A stretch of DNA of 64,000 nucleotides, taken from assembly GCF_021631985.1 (NCBI RefSeq), contig NZ_CP070225.1:2108001-2172000 (forward strand), given 5' to 3'. This document shows positions 50,175 through 57,848 of the stretch, one piece after another. Under the pieces are notes generated by a model, which made no database searches, was not told the origin of the DNA, and was given only the letters and a program-made list of their open reading frames with translations. This DNA is from Sandaracinus amylolyticus. GTDB lineage: Bacteria > Myxococcota_A > Polyangia > Polyangiales > Sandaracinaceae. Every line of letters starts with the position of its first letter. Within the stretch, counting starts at the first letter, position 1. The translations under genes were made by a program, and so were the position numbers.

Positions 50175-51686
50175 GTGCTCGCGGTCGGCACACGGCTCGG
50201 CGCCTACGACATCCTCGCGAAGCTGAAGGCCGGTGGGATGGCGACGCTCTTCCTCGCGCGCCGCTCGGGCGCTGCGGGGTTCCGGAGGCACGTCGCGATC
50301 AAGGTGGTGCACGAGCACCTCGCGAGCGACCGCGCGTTCGTGCGGATGTTCGTCGACGAGGCGCTGCTGCAGGCGCGCATCCACCACCCGAACGTCGTGC
50401 ACGTCGAGGAGCTCGGCGAGCAGGACGGACAGCACTTCCTCGTCATGGAGTACGTGCACGGCTGCTCGCTCGCGCAGCTGATGGACGGGCTCGCTCGACG
50501 CGCGCGCAGGCTGACGCCGGAGATGGCGTGCAACGTCGCGGCGCAGGTGCTCGCGGGGCTCCACGCGGCGCACGAGCTGCGCGACGAGCAGAGCGCGCTG
50601 CTCGGCGTGGTGCATCGCGACGTGAGCCCACAGAACGTGCTGCTCGCCTACGAAGGGCACGTGAAGCTCATCGACTTCGGCGTCGCGAAGGCGAAGAACC
50701 GCCAGTCGACGGTCGGGGGATCGCTCAAGGGCAAGCTGCGCTACATGGCGCCCGAGCAGGCGTTCGGGCGCCCGGTGGATCGGCGCTGCGACGTCTACGC
50801 GATCGGCATCGTGCTCTGGGAGATGCTGACGATGCGCAAGCTCTTCCAGGCCGAGGAGGACCTCGCGCTGCTCGAGCTGGTGCGCCACCCGAAGGTCGAT
50901 CCGCCGAGCACGTACGCGCCGGAGATCTCGCCCGCGCTCGATGCGGTCGTGATGAAGGCGCTCGCGCCGAGCGCGGAGGATCGCTTCGCGACCGCGCACG
51001 ACATGCGCCGCGCGATCGCCGAGGCGCTCCCCGGCGCGCTGATGATCGACGCGGCGAACCTCGCCGAGCTGCTCGCGGCGGTGATGGACGCGACGATCGA
51101 GCGCGACCTGCGGCAGCTGCCGCCGAGCGTCTCCGCGGTGATCGAGAACGTGGAGCGTCGCGATGCGCTGGGCGCGCGCGGCGAGGAAGCGCTGAAGACG
51201 ATGACGATCAGCGCGGCGGGGATCGACTACGCGCCGGACGAGGACGCGATCGAGCGCGTCTCGATCCCGCCGACGATGGTGCGGACGAGCCCGACGCCCG
51301 CGATGCCGCAGCCCGCGCCGGCGCGAGCGCCGTGGATCGCGATCGCGGCGGTGGTGCTCGCGCTGCTCGTCGCGATCGGGGTCGGCGCGGCGGTGGTGAT
51401 GCGCCCGGCGAGCGATCCCGAGATGACCGTGACCCCGCTCGAGCCGATCGGCGGCGATGCGCCCGCGGCGACTCCGACGCCCGTGGTCACGCCCGTCGTC
51501 GTGGCGCCCGAGCCGGCGATCGCGGTGCCCACCGAGCCGACCGCGCCCACCGCCGAGGCGGTCCCGGAAGAGCGTCCCGCGCCACCGCGCGAGGCCACGA
51601 CACGCCCGCCGACCGAGCCCGCGCCGCGCCGCACGCGCGAGCGGCCCGCGCGCCGCGCACCGGTGCCGCTCGCCGACGAGTTCTGA
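50175..51686 (+). CDS. membrane-anchored Ser/Thr protein kinase
   Basis: 503 residues from GTG 50175; the frame is open far upstream, but that part is antisense to the FabF gene. Kinase motifs: AGGMATLFLAR loop, Lys43, HRDVSPQN (Asp149), DFG 167-169 and APEQA. One membrane helix at about 387-409 (WIAIAAVVLALLVAIGVGAAVV) is followed by a Pro/Thr-rich external tail with no recognised sensor domain. A small Cys-rich ORF starts 18 bp after the stop. Confidence 0.87.
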   Translation: MLAVGTRLGAYDILAKLKAGGMATLFLARRSGAAGFRRHVAIKVVHEHLASDRAFVRMFVDEALLQARIHHPNVVHVEELGEQDGQHFLVMEYVHGCSLAQLMDGLARRARRLTPEMACNVAAQVLAGLHAAHELRDEQSALLGVVHRDVSPQNVLLAYEGHVKLIDFGVAKAKNRQSTVGGSLKGKLRYMAPEQAFGRPVDRRCDVYAIGIVLWEMLTMRKLFQAEEDLALLELVRHPKVDPPSTYAPEISPALDAVVMKALAPSAEDRFATAHDMRRAIAEALPGALMIDAANLAELLAAVMDATIERDLRQLPPSVSAVIENVERRDALGARGEEALKTMTISAAGIDYAPDEDAIERVSIPPTMVRTSPTPAMPQPAPARAPWIAIAAVVLALLVAIGVGAAVVMRPASDPEMTVTPLEPIGGDAPAATPTPVVTPVVVAPEPAIAVPTEPTAPTAEAVPEERPAPPREATTRPPTEPAPRRTRERPARRAPVPLADEF

Positions 51687-51704
51687 TCGCGCCACGCTCG
51701 TCGC

Positions 51705-51848
51705 ATGGACGCGCTCCGTACCACGCGCACCGTTCGTCGCTGCGGGAGGATCTCGTTCCGCGTGCGCTGTCCGGAGTGCAGCTATCCCGTCGCGTCGTGG
51801 CGCGAGCACTGTTACGTCTGCGAGCACCCGGTCGGTCGCGCGACCTGA
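51705..51848 (+). CDS. 47-residue zinc-ribbon-like small protein
   Basis: ATG 51705 to TGA 51848. Arg-rich N-terminus, then CPEC and CYVC twelve residues apart from Cys to Cys, a four-Cys zinc-ribbon pattern, and EHP following. It is on the same strand right after the kinase gene and one nt from the stop of the convergent TPR/PEGA gene. Its size hides it from most callers; the metal-site spacing is the main support. Confidence 0.55.
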   Translation: MDALRTTRTVRRCGRISFRVRCPECSYPVASWREHCYVCEHPVGRAT

Positions 51849-51849
51849 C

Positions 51850-52623
51850 TCAGAAGCGCACCATGCCGTCGCCGAGGTTGCCGCTGTAGAGCGGCTCGCT
51901 CTCGCTGCTCGTCACCGCGACCGCGACGCCGATCGCGACGCCGATCACCACCGCGGCGCCCACGCCGATGCCGACCCAGAGCCAGGTGTCGCCATCGCCG
52001 CCGCGATCCTCCTCGCGCTCGACCACGAACGACGGCGCCGCCTCCGGTGCGGGCTCGGCGCGCGCGACGACGCGCGGTGCTTCGAGCGCGACGGTGCGGA
52101 CCTCGCCTTCGCCGAGCGCGATCGACTGCCGCGCGACCTCCTCGCCGTCGCGCACGATGCGCGCGACGTGCGCCCCCGGATCGACCGGGATCGGCGCTCC
52201 GAGCGACGTGATCGCGGCGCCGTCGAGCTGCACCTCGTCGCCGTCCTCGAGCCCCGCGGTCGCGATCGTCAGGCGCGCGAGGCGCGGCTCGAGCGCCGAG
52301 AGCGCGTCCTCCGCCTGCGATCGATAACGCGCCTCGCGACCGCTCGTCGCGAGCTCGAGGAAGCGTCGATAGCTCGCCACCGCGGCCACCAATCGGCCGG
52401 TCTGCGCCTGCGCGCCCGCGAGGTTCAGCAGCGTGTTCGGGCGCTCCGCGATCGCCAGCGATCGCTCGAACGCGTCGCGCGCCTCTTCCCACCGCGCGTC
52501 GTGCGCGGCCGCGAGGCCCTGCTGGAAGAGCGCGCGCGCCTGCTCCATGTCGCCGCCCTGCGCGCGCACCGGCGCCGCGAGCGCGAAGAGCACCAGTCCG
52601 ACGATCGCTGCCAGCGTCCGCAT
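51850..52623 (-). CDS. exported TPR protein with PEGA-like domain and C-terminal membrane helix
   Basis: 257 residues from ATG 52623 with a signal peptide (LAAIVGLVLFALAAPVRA). A TPR pair (ARALFQQGLAAAHDARWEEA, NLAGAQAQTGRLVAAV) is followed by a PEGA-like beta unit (DEVQLDGAAITSLGAPIPVDPG) and then a membrane helix (WLWVGIGVGAAVVIGVAIGVAV). Such proteins are common in Polyangia and of unknown role. It starts 8 nt after the stop of the upstream Cys-rich lipoprotein gene. Confidence 0.75.
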   Translation of the reverse strand: MRTLAAIVGLVLFALAAPVRAQGGDMEQARALFQQGLAAAHDARWEEARDAFERSLAIAERPNTLLNLAGAQAQTGRLVAAVASYRRFLELATSGREARYRSQAEDALSALEPRLARLTIATAGLEDGDEVQLDGAAITSLGAPIPVDPGAHVARIVRDGEEVARQSIALGEGEVRTVALEAPRVVARAEPAPEAAPSFVVEREEDRGGDGDTWLWVGIGVGAAVVIGVAIGVAVAVTSSESEPLYSGNLGDGMVRF

Positions 52624-52631
52624 CGTCGCCC

Positions 52632-54230
52632 TCACAGGTCGCAGATGATCGTGCTGCCCGGCGGCGCCCGGCACCCGGTCACGGTGCACGTGCAGCTCCC
52701 CGGGCAGTCGTCGCTGCCCGACCTGCACACGCCGCCGCTGCAGGTGTCGCCCGACGTGCAGAAGCGCCCGTCGTTGCACGGATTTCCCTCGGTGACGCGC
52801 GCGCACGCCTGGCTCTCGACGGCCGGCACGCGCCCGCACACGCCACCGCCGCACACACGATCGTCGCAGGTGCGCGTCTGGGTGCCGCTCGTCGCGCAGC
52901 CCGTGCCGGTGCACGCGCCCCACGTCGGCGGGCACTCGCGCGCACCGCAGGGCGTGCCGTCGGTGGTGCGTGCGCACGCCCGCGACTCCACGTACTCCGC
53001 GCCCAGCCCGCACGCTCCGTCGGCGCACAGCGCGGGACGGCAGGTGCGCGTCTCGGTGCCGCTCGTGTCGCACGTGTCCGGGAAGTCGCCGCACCCGCTC
53101 CACGCGCCGCACTGCGGATCGCCGCATCCCGCCGAGTCGGTGTCGCGGGTGCAGTCCTCCGTCTCCGTGATCGCGCGCGCCGTGCACGCGCCGCCGGCGC
53201 ACTCGCCGACGCTGCATGCGCGCGACCGCGTGCCGGTCTCGTCGCACGTCGCGTCGAACCCCGCGCACGCGCTCCAGTCGGCGCAGGTCGGGGCCGCGCA
53301 GCGGGTGCCCGCCGTGGTGCGGGTGCACGCCTGCGACTCCTCGCGATCGGTGGGCTCGCACGCGCCGTCGACGCACGCGAACGTGCGCGCGGTGCGGGTC
53401 TGCGTGCCGCTCTCCTCGCAGTCGGTCGCGAACGCGCACGCGCTCCACGCGCCTTCGGTGGGCGCGGGGCAGTCCGCGTCGCCGCTGCAGCCGGTGCAAC
53501 GATCGCTCGACTCGTCGCAGGTCGTCGCGCCGACGCAGGGCGGGCCGTCGTGCGCGGCGCAGCGCCCGTCTTCGCAGCGGTCGAGACCGTTGCAGAACAC
53601 TCCGTCGTCGCACGCGCCGTCGGCGGGCGCGTACACGCAGGCGCCGCCCTCGCAGGCGTCGGTGGTGCAGGGATCGTCGTCGTCGCAGTCGCTCGGTCCC
53701 CCGCAGGTCCGAGGGCCCGCGTCGGCCATGCCTCCGAACTCGTCGAGCCGCGGCGCCTGGCCCTGCCAGCGCGGGAGCGCGTCGCCCTCGACGTCGACCG
53801 CGACACAGCCCGCCTCGCCGCAGGTCTCGCCCGCCCGACACGCCGCACGTCCGAGGCAGCTGCGCGCGAGGTGCAGCGTCAGCACGCGCGTCTCGCCCCG
53901 CACCAGCGTCACCCGATGCTCGCGCGTCAGGACCGGCGAGCCATCGCGCAGCGCCGCGGCGATCACCGTCACCGGGCCCAGCGCGTCGCCGTGGGGCGCG
54001 ACGCCGAGCGTCAGCGGCAGGTGCGCGGCGTCGGCCTCGGCGGCCATCGAGGCGCGCTCGACCTCGGCCGTCCCCGAGGGGCCGGTCACCGTGACCGTCA
54101 CCTCGTCGAGGTCGCGCCCTGGCTGGAGGTCGGTGTCGACGACCACGACGAGCTGGGTCGGGCTCGTGCTGCATGCGACCAGCGCTGCGACGCACAACGC
54201 GACCGCGCCCGGAGGTACGACTCGGCGCAT
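52632..54230 (-). CDS. Cys-rich lipoprotein with thrombospondin-type-1-like repeats
   Basis: 532 residues from ATG 54230 with a signal peptide and lipobox (LVAC). After a beta-rich first domain come disulfide-rich modules (CDDDDPCTTDACEGG-type). Residues about 280-480 hold four repeats of the form W-x-x-C, C, SGTQTRT or TGTRSR, and C-x-x-GAC, resembling thrombospondin type 1 repeats. The protein is probably displayed on the cell surface; binding to polysaccharide or other cells is conceivable but not shown. It appears to form an operon with the downstream TPR/PEGA gene. Confidence 0.75.
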   Translation of the reverse strand: MRRVVPPGAVALCVAALVACSTSPTQLVVVVDTDLQPGRDLDEVTVTVTGPSGTAEVERASMAAEADAAHLPLTLGVAPHGDALGPVTVIAAALRDGSPVLTREHRVTLVRGETRVLTLHLARSCLGRAACRAGETCGEAGCVAVDVEGDALPRWQGQAPRLDEFGGMADAGPRTCGGPSDCDDDDPCTTDACEGGACVYAPADGACDDGVFCNGLDRCEDGRCAAHDGPPCVGATTCDESSDRCTGCSGDADCPAPTEGAWSACAFATDCEESGTQTRTARTFACVDGACEPTDREESQACTRTTAGTRCAAPTCADWSACAGFDATCDETGTRSRACSVGECAGGACTARAITETEDCTRDTDSAGCGDPQCGAWSGCGDFPDTCDTSGTETRTCRPALCADGACGLGAEYVESRACARTTDGTPCGARECPPTWGACTGTGCATSGTQTRTCDDRVCGGGVCGRVPAVESQACARVTEGNPCNDGRFCTSGDTCSGGVCRSGSDDCPGSCTCTVTGCRAPPGSTIICDL

Positions 54231-54312
54231 CCCATCGATGCTGCCCTCGCAGTGCGAGCGTCCGCAAGTGCAGGGTGGCGTCGCCGGGGGCGATCGGGTA
54301 TCCGCGCACTCC

Positions 54313-55515
54313 ATGAAGCCGCTCGCCATCACGGGTCTCGGCACCGTCTCGCCGGTCGCGCTCGATCACGCGGGGTTCCTCGCGGCCCTCGGTGCCCCTG
54401 CCGCCGCCCGCGCGCGCGCGTTCGGAGGCCCGTGCGCCGCGCTGCCCGCCGACAAGCTGCCGGGGGCGCGCGCCGCGGAGGTGCGCGGCTTCGACGCCAA
54501 CGCGTTCCTCGGGGACAAGGGCCACCGCAACTTCGACAAGCTCACGAAGTACCTGATCGTCGCGGCGAAGCAGGCGCTCGAGAGCGCGGGGCTCAAGCAG
54601 AACGGGCAGTTCGTCGGCAAGCTCGGGCCCGATCAGATCGGCATCTGCAGCTCGACGGCGTACGGATCGCTCGACTCGATCACCGAGCTCAACCTCGTCG
54701 CGGAGCTCGAGGATCCTCGCTACATCAACCCGGCGCGATTCCCGAACACGGTGATCAACGCGGCCGCGGGCTACGTGAGCATCTGGGAGGATCTGCGCGC
54801 GCCGAACGTGACGATCGTCGACGGCAACTGCGGCGCGCTCGACGCGGTGCTGACGTGCGAGACGCACCTCGCGCACCGTCGCGCGGACGCGTTCCTGGTG
54901 GGCGGCGGCGACGTGCTGAGCGAGCCGCTCTACGTCGCGATGCAGAAGCTCGGCGCGCTCGCGGAAGGCGACGACGACTGGGCGCCGGGCCAGGCGGAGA
55001 GCGCGGGCATGCACCTCGGCGAGGGCGCGGCGTACCTGTGCGTCGAGCGTCGCAGCGAGGCCGAGGCGCGCGGCGCGAACGTGCGGGCGCTGATCGCGGG
55101 CTACGGGACGGCGTTCGAGTCGCCGACGGAGGGCGCGTTCCTGCTGAACGCATCGCCGGTGGCGGTGGCGCGGGCGATCCGGCTGGCGCTCGACGACGCG
55201 GGGCTTCCGCCGTCGAGCGTGGACGCGGTGTGCGCGAGCTGCTCGGGGCTCAGCAAGTGGGACGTCGCGGAGCTCTACGCGATCGAGCAGGTGCTCGGAG
55301 CGGACGTGGCGGTGGCGGCGCCGAAGGCGATGTGGGGCGAGTGCTTCGCGGGCGCGGGGGCGCTCGGGATGGCTTCGGCGGTCGCGTGGATCTCGTCGGG
55401 GGCTCCGGTGGGGCCTCTGCTCTCGGGGCACGTCGAGGGGAGCTGTGACGTCGTGGTGGTGACGGCCGTGGGGTACTACGGGAACGTCAGCGCCGTGGTG
55501 ATCAAGCGAGCTTGA
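54313..55515 (+). CDS. ketosynthase-like protein lacking both catalytic histidines
   Basis: 400 residues from ATG 54313. The ketosynthase fold is clear: RFPNTVINAAAGYVSI, Cys173 in GNCGALDAV and the GYYGNVSAVVI end. The HGT motif position reads CASCSGLS (no His), and the GH motif reads KAMWGECFAG, with Glu343 for His and Lys338 retained. Normal decarboxylative condensation should therefore fail. Possible roles are acyl transfer, a chain-length-type partner of the FabF at 48837, or a Cys-only enzyme. Confidence 0.82.
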   Translation: MKPLAITGLGTVSPVALDHAGFLAALGAPAAARARAFGGPCAALPADKLPGARAAEVRGFDANAFLGDKGHRNFDKLTKYLIVAAKQALESAGLKQNGQFVGKLGPDQIGICSSTAYGSLDSITELNLVAELEDPRYINPARFPNTVINAAAGYVSIWEDLRAPNVTIVDGNCGALDAVLTCETHLAHRRADAFLVGGGDVLSEPLYVAMQKLGALAEGDDDWAPGQAESAGMHLGEGAAYLCVERRSEAEARGANVRALIAGYGTAFESPTEGAFLLNASPVAVARAIRLALDDAGLPPSSVDAVCASCSGLSKWDVAELYAIEQVLGADVAVAAPKAMWGECFAGAGALGMASAVAWISSGAPVGPLLSGHVEGSCDVVVVTAVGYYGNVSAVVIKRA

Positions 55516-55820
55516 TGAGGCCGCGCGGGGAAGGGCTTCGGCGGGGGCGCGTGGCATGGGGCCCTCGCTGAGCCTCGCGACCGGCGCGCGGGAGCGGTGA
55601 GGCGTCGGGAAGCGGGTTGTCGTCGCGCGCGCGAATGCGCGTGCGACGACCGGGCGGGTACGTGGCTGCCGTCGTGTGGGTCGCTGCGGAAGCGCTCGGG
55701 CCCCATGCCACGCGCCCTGCTGGTGAGGCTTCGGCCGCGCGCGGAGGGAGAACGCAGCGCGGTGTGGTGTGGAAAGAGCGCGTGATGACGCGAGCGCGCG
55801 AAGCGCTCTCGCGCCATCAC

Positions 55821-55888
55821 GCGCGGACCGACTCGCCCTTCGGGCATCGTGGAGCCGAATTGATCGGGCTCGCGCTTCGCGCCTCGCC
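55821..55888. repeat. dispersed repeat, family B, copy 1
   Basis: 68 bp matching 59153-59220 at 62 positions. It contains short hairpins (GCCC-TTC-GGGC) and the conserved block ATCGTGGAGCCGAATTG. A looser shared block (AGGCTTCGGCCGCGCG) lies before both copies. Both copies lie downstream of plus-strand biosynthetic genes. Confidence 0.85.
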
Positions 55889-55924
55889 CCGATTCGATGC
55901 GAGCGCCGAGTCCGGGTCCGAGTG

Positions 55925-55983
<59 letters not shown>

Positions 55984-56010
55984 CTACGGCTCCGCGCTCG
56001 GAATCGACTT

Positions 56011-56361
56011 TCAGGCGCCGCAGCGCCGACGCATCCGCCAGATCATCGCGAGCACCCGATCGAGATCACGGTCGATCTCCTCGCAGACCGCTGCATCGAG
56101 ATGTCGATACAAGCGTGCGAATCGCAGCGCGCTGCGCAGCTCGCTCGCGCTCCCCGCTGCAGTCTCGAGGCGCAGTCGTCGATTCCCACGCGCGTTGTGC
56201 CGCTGCTCTCCGAGATTGAGCAGCAGACTCCCCGCTGCGCGCTCCACCTGGTCCGCGAGCCATCGACTGCGCGTCCTCAGTCTCTCTGCATTCTCGCCCA
56301 GTCGAGCGACCGCGCGTTCGGCGACGACCTCGACGTCCAGCACACCTTCGTTCCCGCTCAT
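56011..56361 (-). CDS. four-helix-bundle protein (23S rRNA IVS-type family)
   Basis: 116 residues from ATG 56361. All-helical, with the family pattern VEVVAERAVARLGENAERL, SRWLADQVERAAGSLLLNLGE, ETAAGSASELRSALRFARL and a basic C-terminus (MIWRMRRRC). The family includes proteins from 23S rRNA intervening sequences and is structurally like Avd of diversity-generating retroelements, but no reverse transcriptase or rRNA is here. It is flanked by inverted hexamer arrays and preceded by a large inverted repeat. Confidence 0.75.
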   Translation of the reverse strand: MSGNEGVLDVEVVAERAVARLGENAERLRTRSRWLADQVERAAGSLLLNLGEQRHNARGNRRLRLETAAGSASELRSALRFARLYRHLDAAVCEEIDRDLDRVLAMIWRMRRRCGA

Positions 56362-56367
56362 TCTCGC

Positions 56368-56442
56368 CCTCCTCGCTGGCTCCCTCCGGAGCACGCACCG
56401 CGAGGGCGAAGCCCGGTGCTCCGGAGGGGGACGGCGAGGAGG
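56368..56442. repeat. imperfect inverted repeat upstream of the four-helix-bundle gene
   Basis: The left arm 56368-56394 (CCTCCTCGC, spacer, CCCTCCGGAGCAC) pairs with the right arm 56416-56442 (GTGCTCCGGAGGG, spacer, GCGAGGAGG), leaving an approximately 21-nt loop. It covers the probable promoter and leader of the minus-strand gene starting at 56361. Confidence 0.75.
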
Positions 56443-56576
56443 ACCGGGTCACATCCGTGCCCTTCCTCCGAAGAGCGCACACTCCGCCGACGAAGCGCGC
56501 ACCGCTCGTGACGCCCGTCGTTCGGCGGCGAGAGCGATGCGCGCCGGCGGCGCATCGAGCCTTCATCCACGTGCTC

Positions 56577-56667
56577 CGAGGCCTCGGACTCGGACTCGCC
56601 CTCGCCCTCGGCCTCGGACTCGGACTCGGCCTCGGACTCGGCCTCGGACTCGGACTCGGCCTCGCCC
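56577..56667. repeat. hexamer tandem array, CTCGGA / CTCGGC / CTCGCC
   Basis: About 15 hexamers in the 352-bp gap between the four-helix-bundle gene and the 56714 gene. Their unit ACTCGG is the reverse complement of the CCGAGT unit in the array at 55925. Apart from this array and the inverted repeat at 56368-56442, the gap holds nothing recognised. Confidence 0.9.
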
Positions 56668-56713
56668 CCCGCGCGCCCCTTGTCATCACGCTCGCGACGG
56701 TGAAGCTCTCGAC

Positions 56714-57601
56714 ATGACCGGGCCGCGTGCACCTCGGGATCTCCTCGCGTCGTCGCCCAGCGAGACCACGCCGTTCCTCCTCGAGCTCGCGCGCGCCCAG
56801 GCGTCACGGCGCACTCCGCGCGATCTCCTCGTGCAGCGCGAGCGCGACGGCTTCGTGCAGCCCTCCGCGCTCGACATGCGGCTCGCGAACCGGCTCGATG
56901 CCATCGCGCTCGATGCGGCGCCGGACTACGAGGCGCTGCTCCTCTCGCCGGTCGCGCCGCTCGGCGTGTGCTCGGTCGTCGCGCCGACCTCGCAGGACCG
57001 CACCATCTCCGCGTCGCGGGCGACCGAGGTGGTGAGCGATCCGACCAACGTGCTCGCGCTCGAGTGCGCGCGTCGCCTCGCGAAGGAGCCGCGCGCCGAC
57101 GTGCGGCTCTGCACCGTCCACCAGACGCTGCGCGCCCAGCCGCATCCGAAGCTGCCGGGGTTCTCGCCGCACTTCCGGTTGTTCGCGATGGTCGAGGCCG
57201 GCGCGGCGCGCGCCGACGACGGCTTCGAGGTCGACGCGTTCGAGCGCTCGGTGCGCACCATCGATCGCCTCTTCGACGCGTCGTCCGCGCTCGGCTGCGC
57301 GATGCCCGCGCGGCGCGCGATCGTCCGCGCGACCCCGGAGCGTGAGGTGATGGCGAGGCGCGTGATCGAGCGCCTCGAGGGCGCGCTGCCGCACGTCGAG
57401 ATCGTGCGCGAGCCGCTCGAGCACGCGTACTACGACGGCCTGCGCGTGCTCTTCGGCGCGCGCACCGCGACCGGCGCGACGCCGCCGCTCGCCGACGTCG
57501 GCCGCTTCGACTGGATGGCGAAGCTGACGTCGAACCGGAAGATGCGCTTCGTCGCGACCGGGCTCGGGATCCAGCTCCTGCCGATGCTGTTCGGCACCTG
57601 A
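56714..57601 (+). CDS. conserved-looking 295-aa protein, unrecognised
   Basis: From ATG 56714; the frame continues upstream through the hexamer array but is not coding there. Notable segments: TPFLLELARAQASRRTPRDL, SVVAPTSQDRTISASRATEVVSDPTN and KLPGFSPHFRLFAMVEAG. The regular mixed alpha/beta pattern, with conserved-looking Arg, Asp and Phe, could belong to a class II aminoacyl-tRNA-synthetase-like fold, but I do not recognise a family. A family A repeat follows its stop directly. Confidence 0.6.
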   Translation: MTGPRAPRDLLASSPSETTPFLLELARAQASRRTPRDLLVQRERDGFVQPSALDMRLANRLDAIALDAAPDYEALLLSPVAPLGVCSVVAPTSQDRTISASRATEVVSDPTNVLALECARRLAKEPRADVRLCTVHQTLRAQPHPKLPGFSPHFRLFAMVEAGAARADDGFEVDAFERSVRTIDRLFDASSALGCAMPARRAIVRATPEREVMARRVIERLEGALPHVEIVREPLEHAYYDGLRVLFGARTATGATPPLADVGRFDWMAKLTSNRKMRFVATGLGIQLLPMLFGT

Positions 57602-57603
57602 GC

Positions 57604-57687
57604 CCTCGCCGGAGTGCTCGTCCCGCGGGTCCCGGACGGGAGCGCGCTTCGCGCGCGGACGGTAGAGACCGGCGGGCGAGCCGATTA
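57604..57687. repeat. dispersed hairpin repeat, family A, copy 4
   Basis: Stem from GCTCG (57616) to CGAGC (57681), with the inner loop written as GCGCGC-TTC-GCGCGC, the complement of the GAA loop in copies 2 and 3. It begins 3 bp after the stop of the preceding gene. The remaining bases to 57848 hold only the start region of the next gene. Confidence 0.85.
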
Positions 57688-57848
57688 CCTCTGACCGTGC
57701 TCCCCGAACGGCCGGCGCGGGCTGCGCGACCGGGGGGCGAGGCCCTGGCCGCGTAGGGTCCGACGCACCGGTGCGTAGAGGTCGCGCACTTGAAACGGCT
57801 GCTCTCGAAGGGTACGAAGACCGGCCGTTTTCGCCGGGGAAGAACCGA

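Noticed and set aside
51457-54312. Very long plus-strand frame before the ketosynthase-like gene
   Set aside because: It reads antisense through two well-supported minus-strand genes with signal peptides.
56011-56361. Four-helix-bundle protein as part of a diversity-generating retroelement
   Set aside because: No reverse transcriptase, template repeat or variable repeat is visible nearby.
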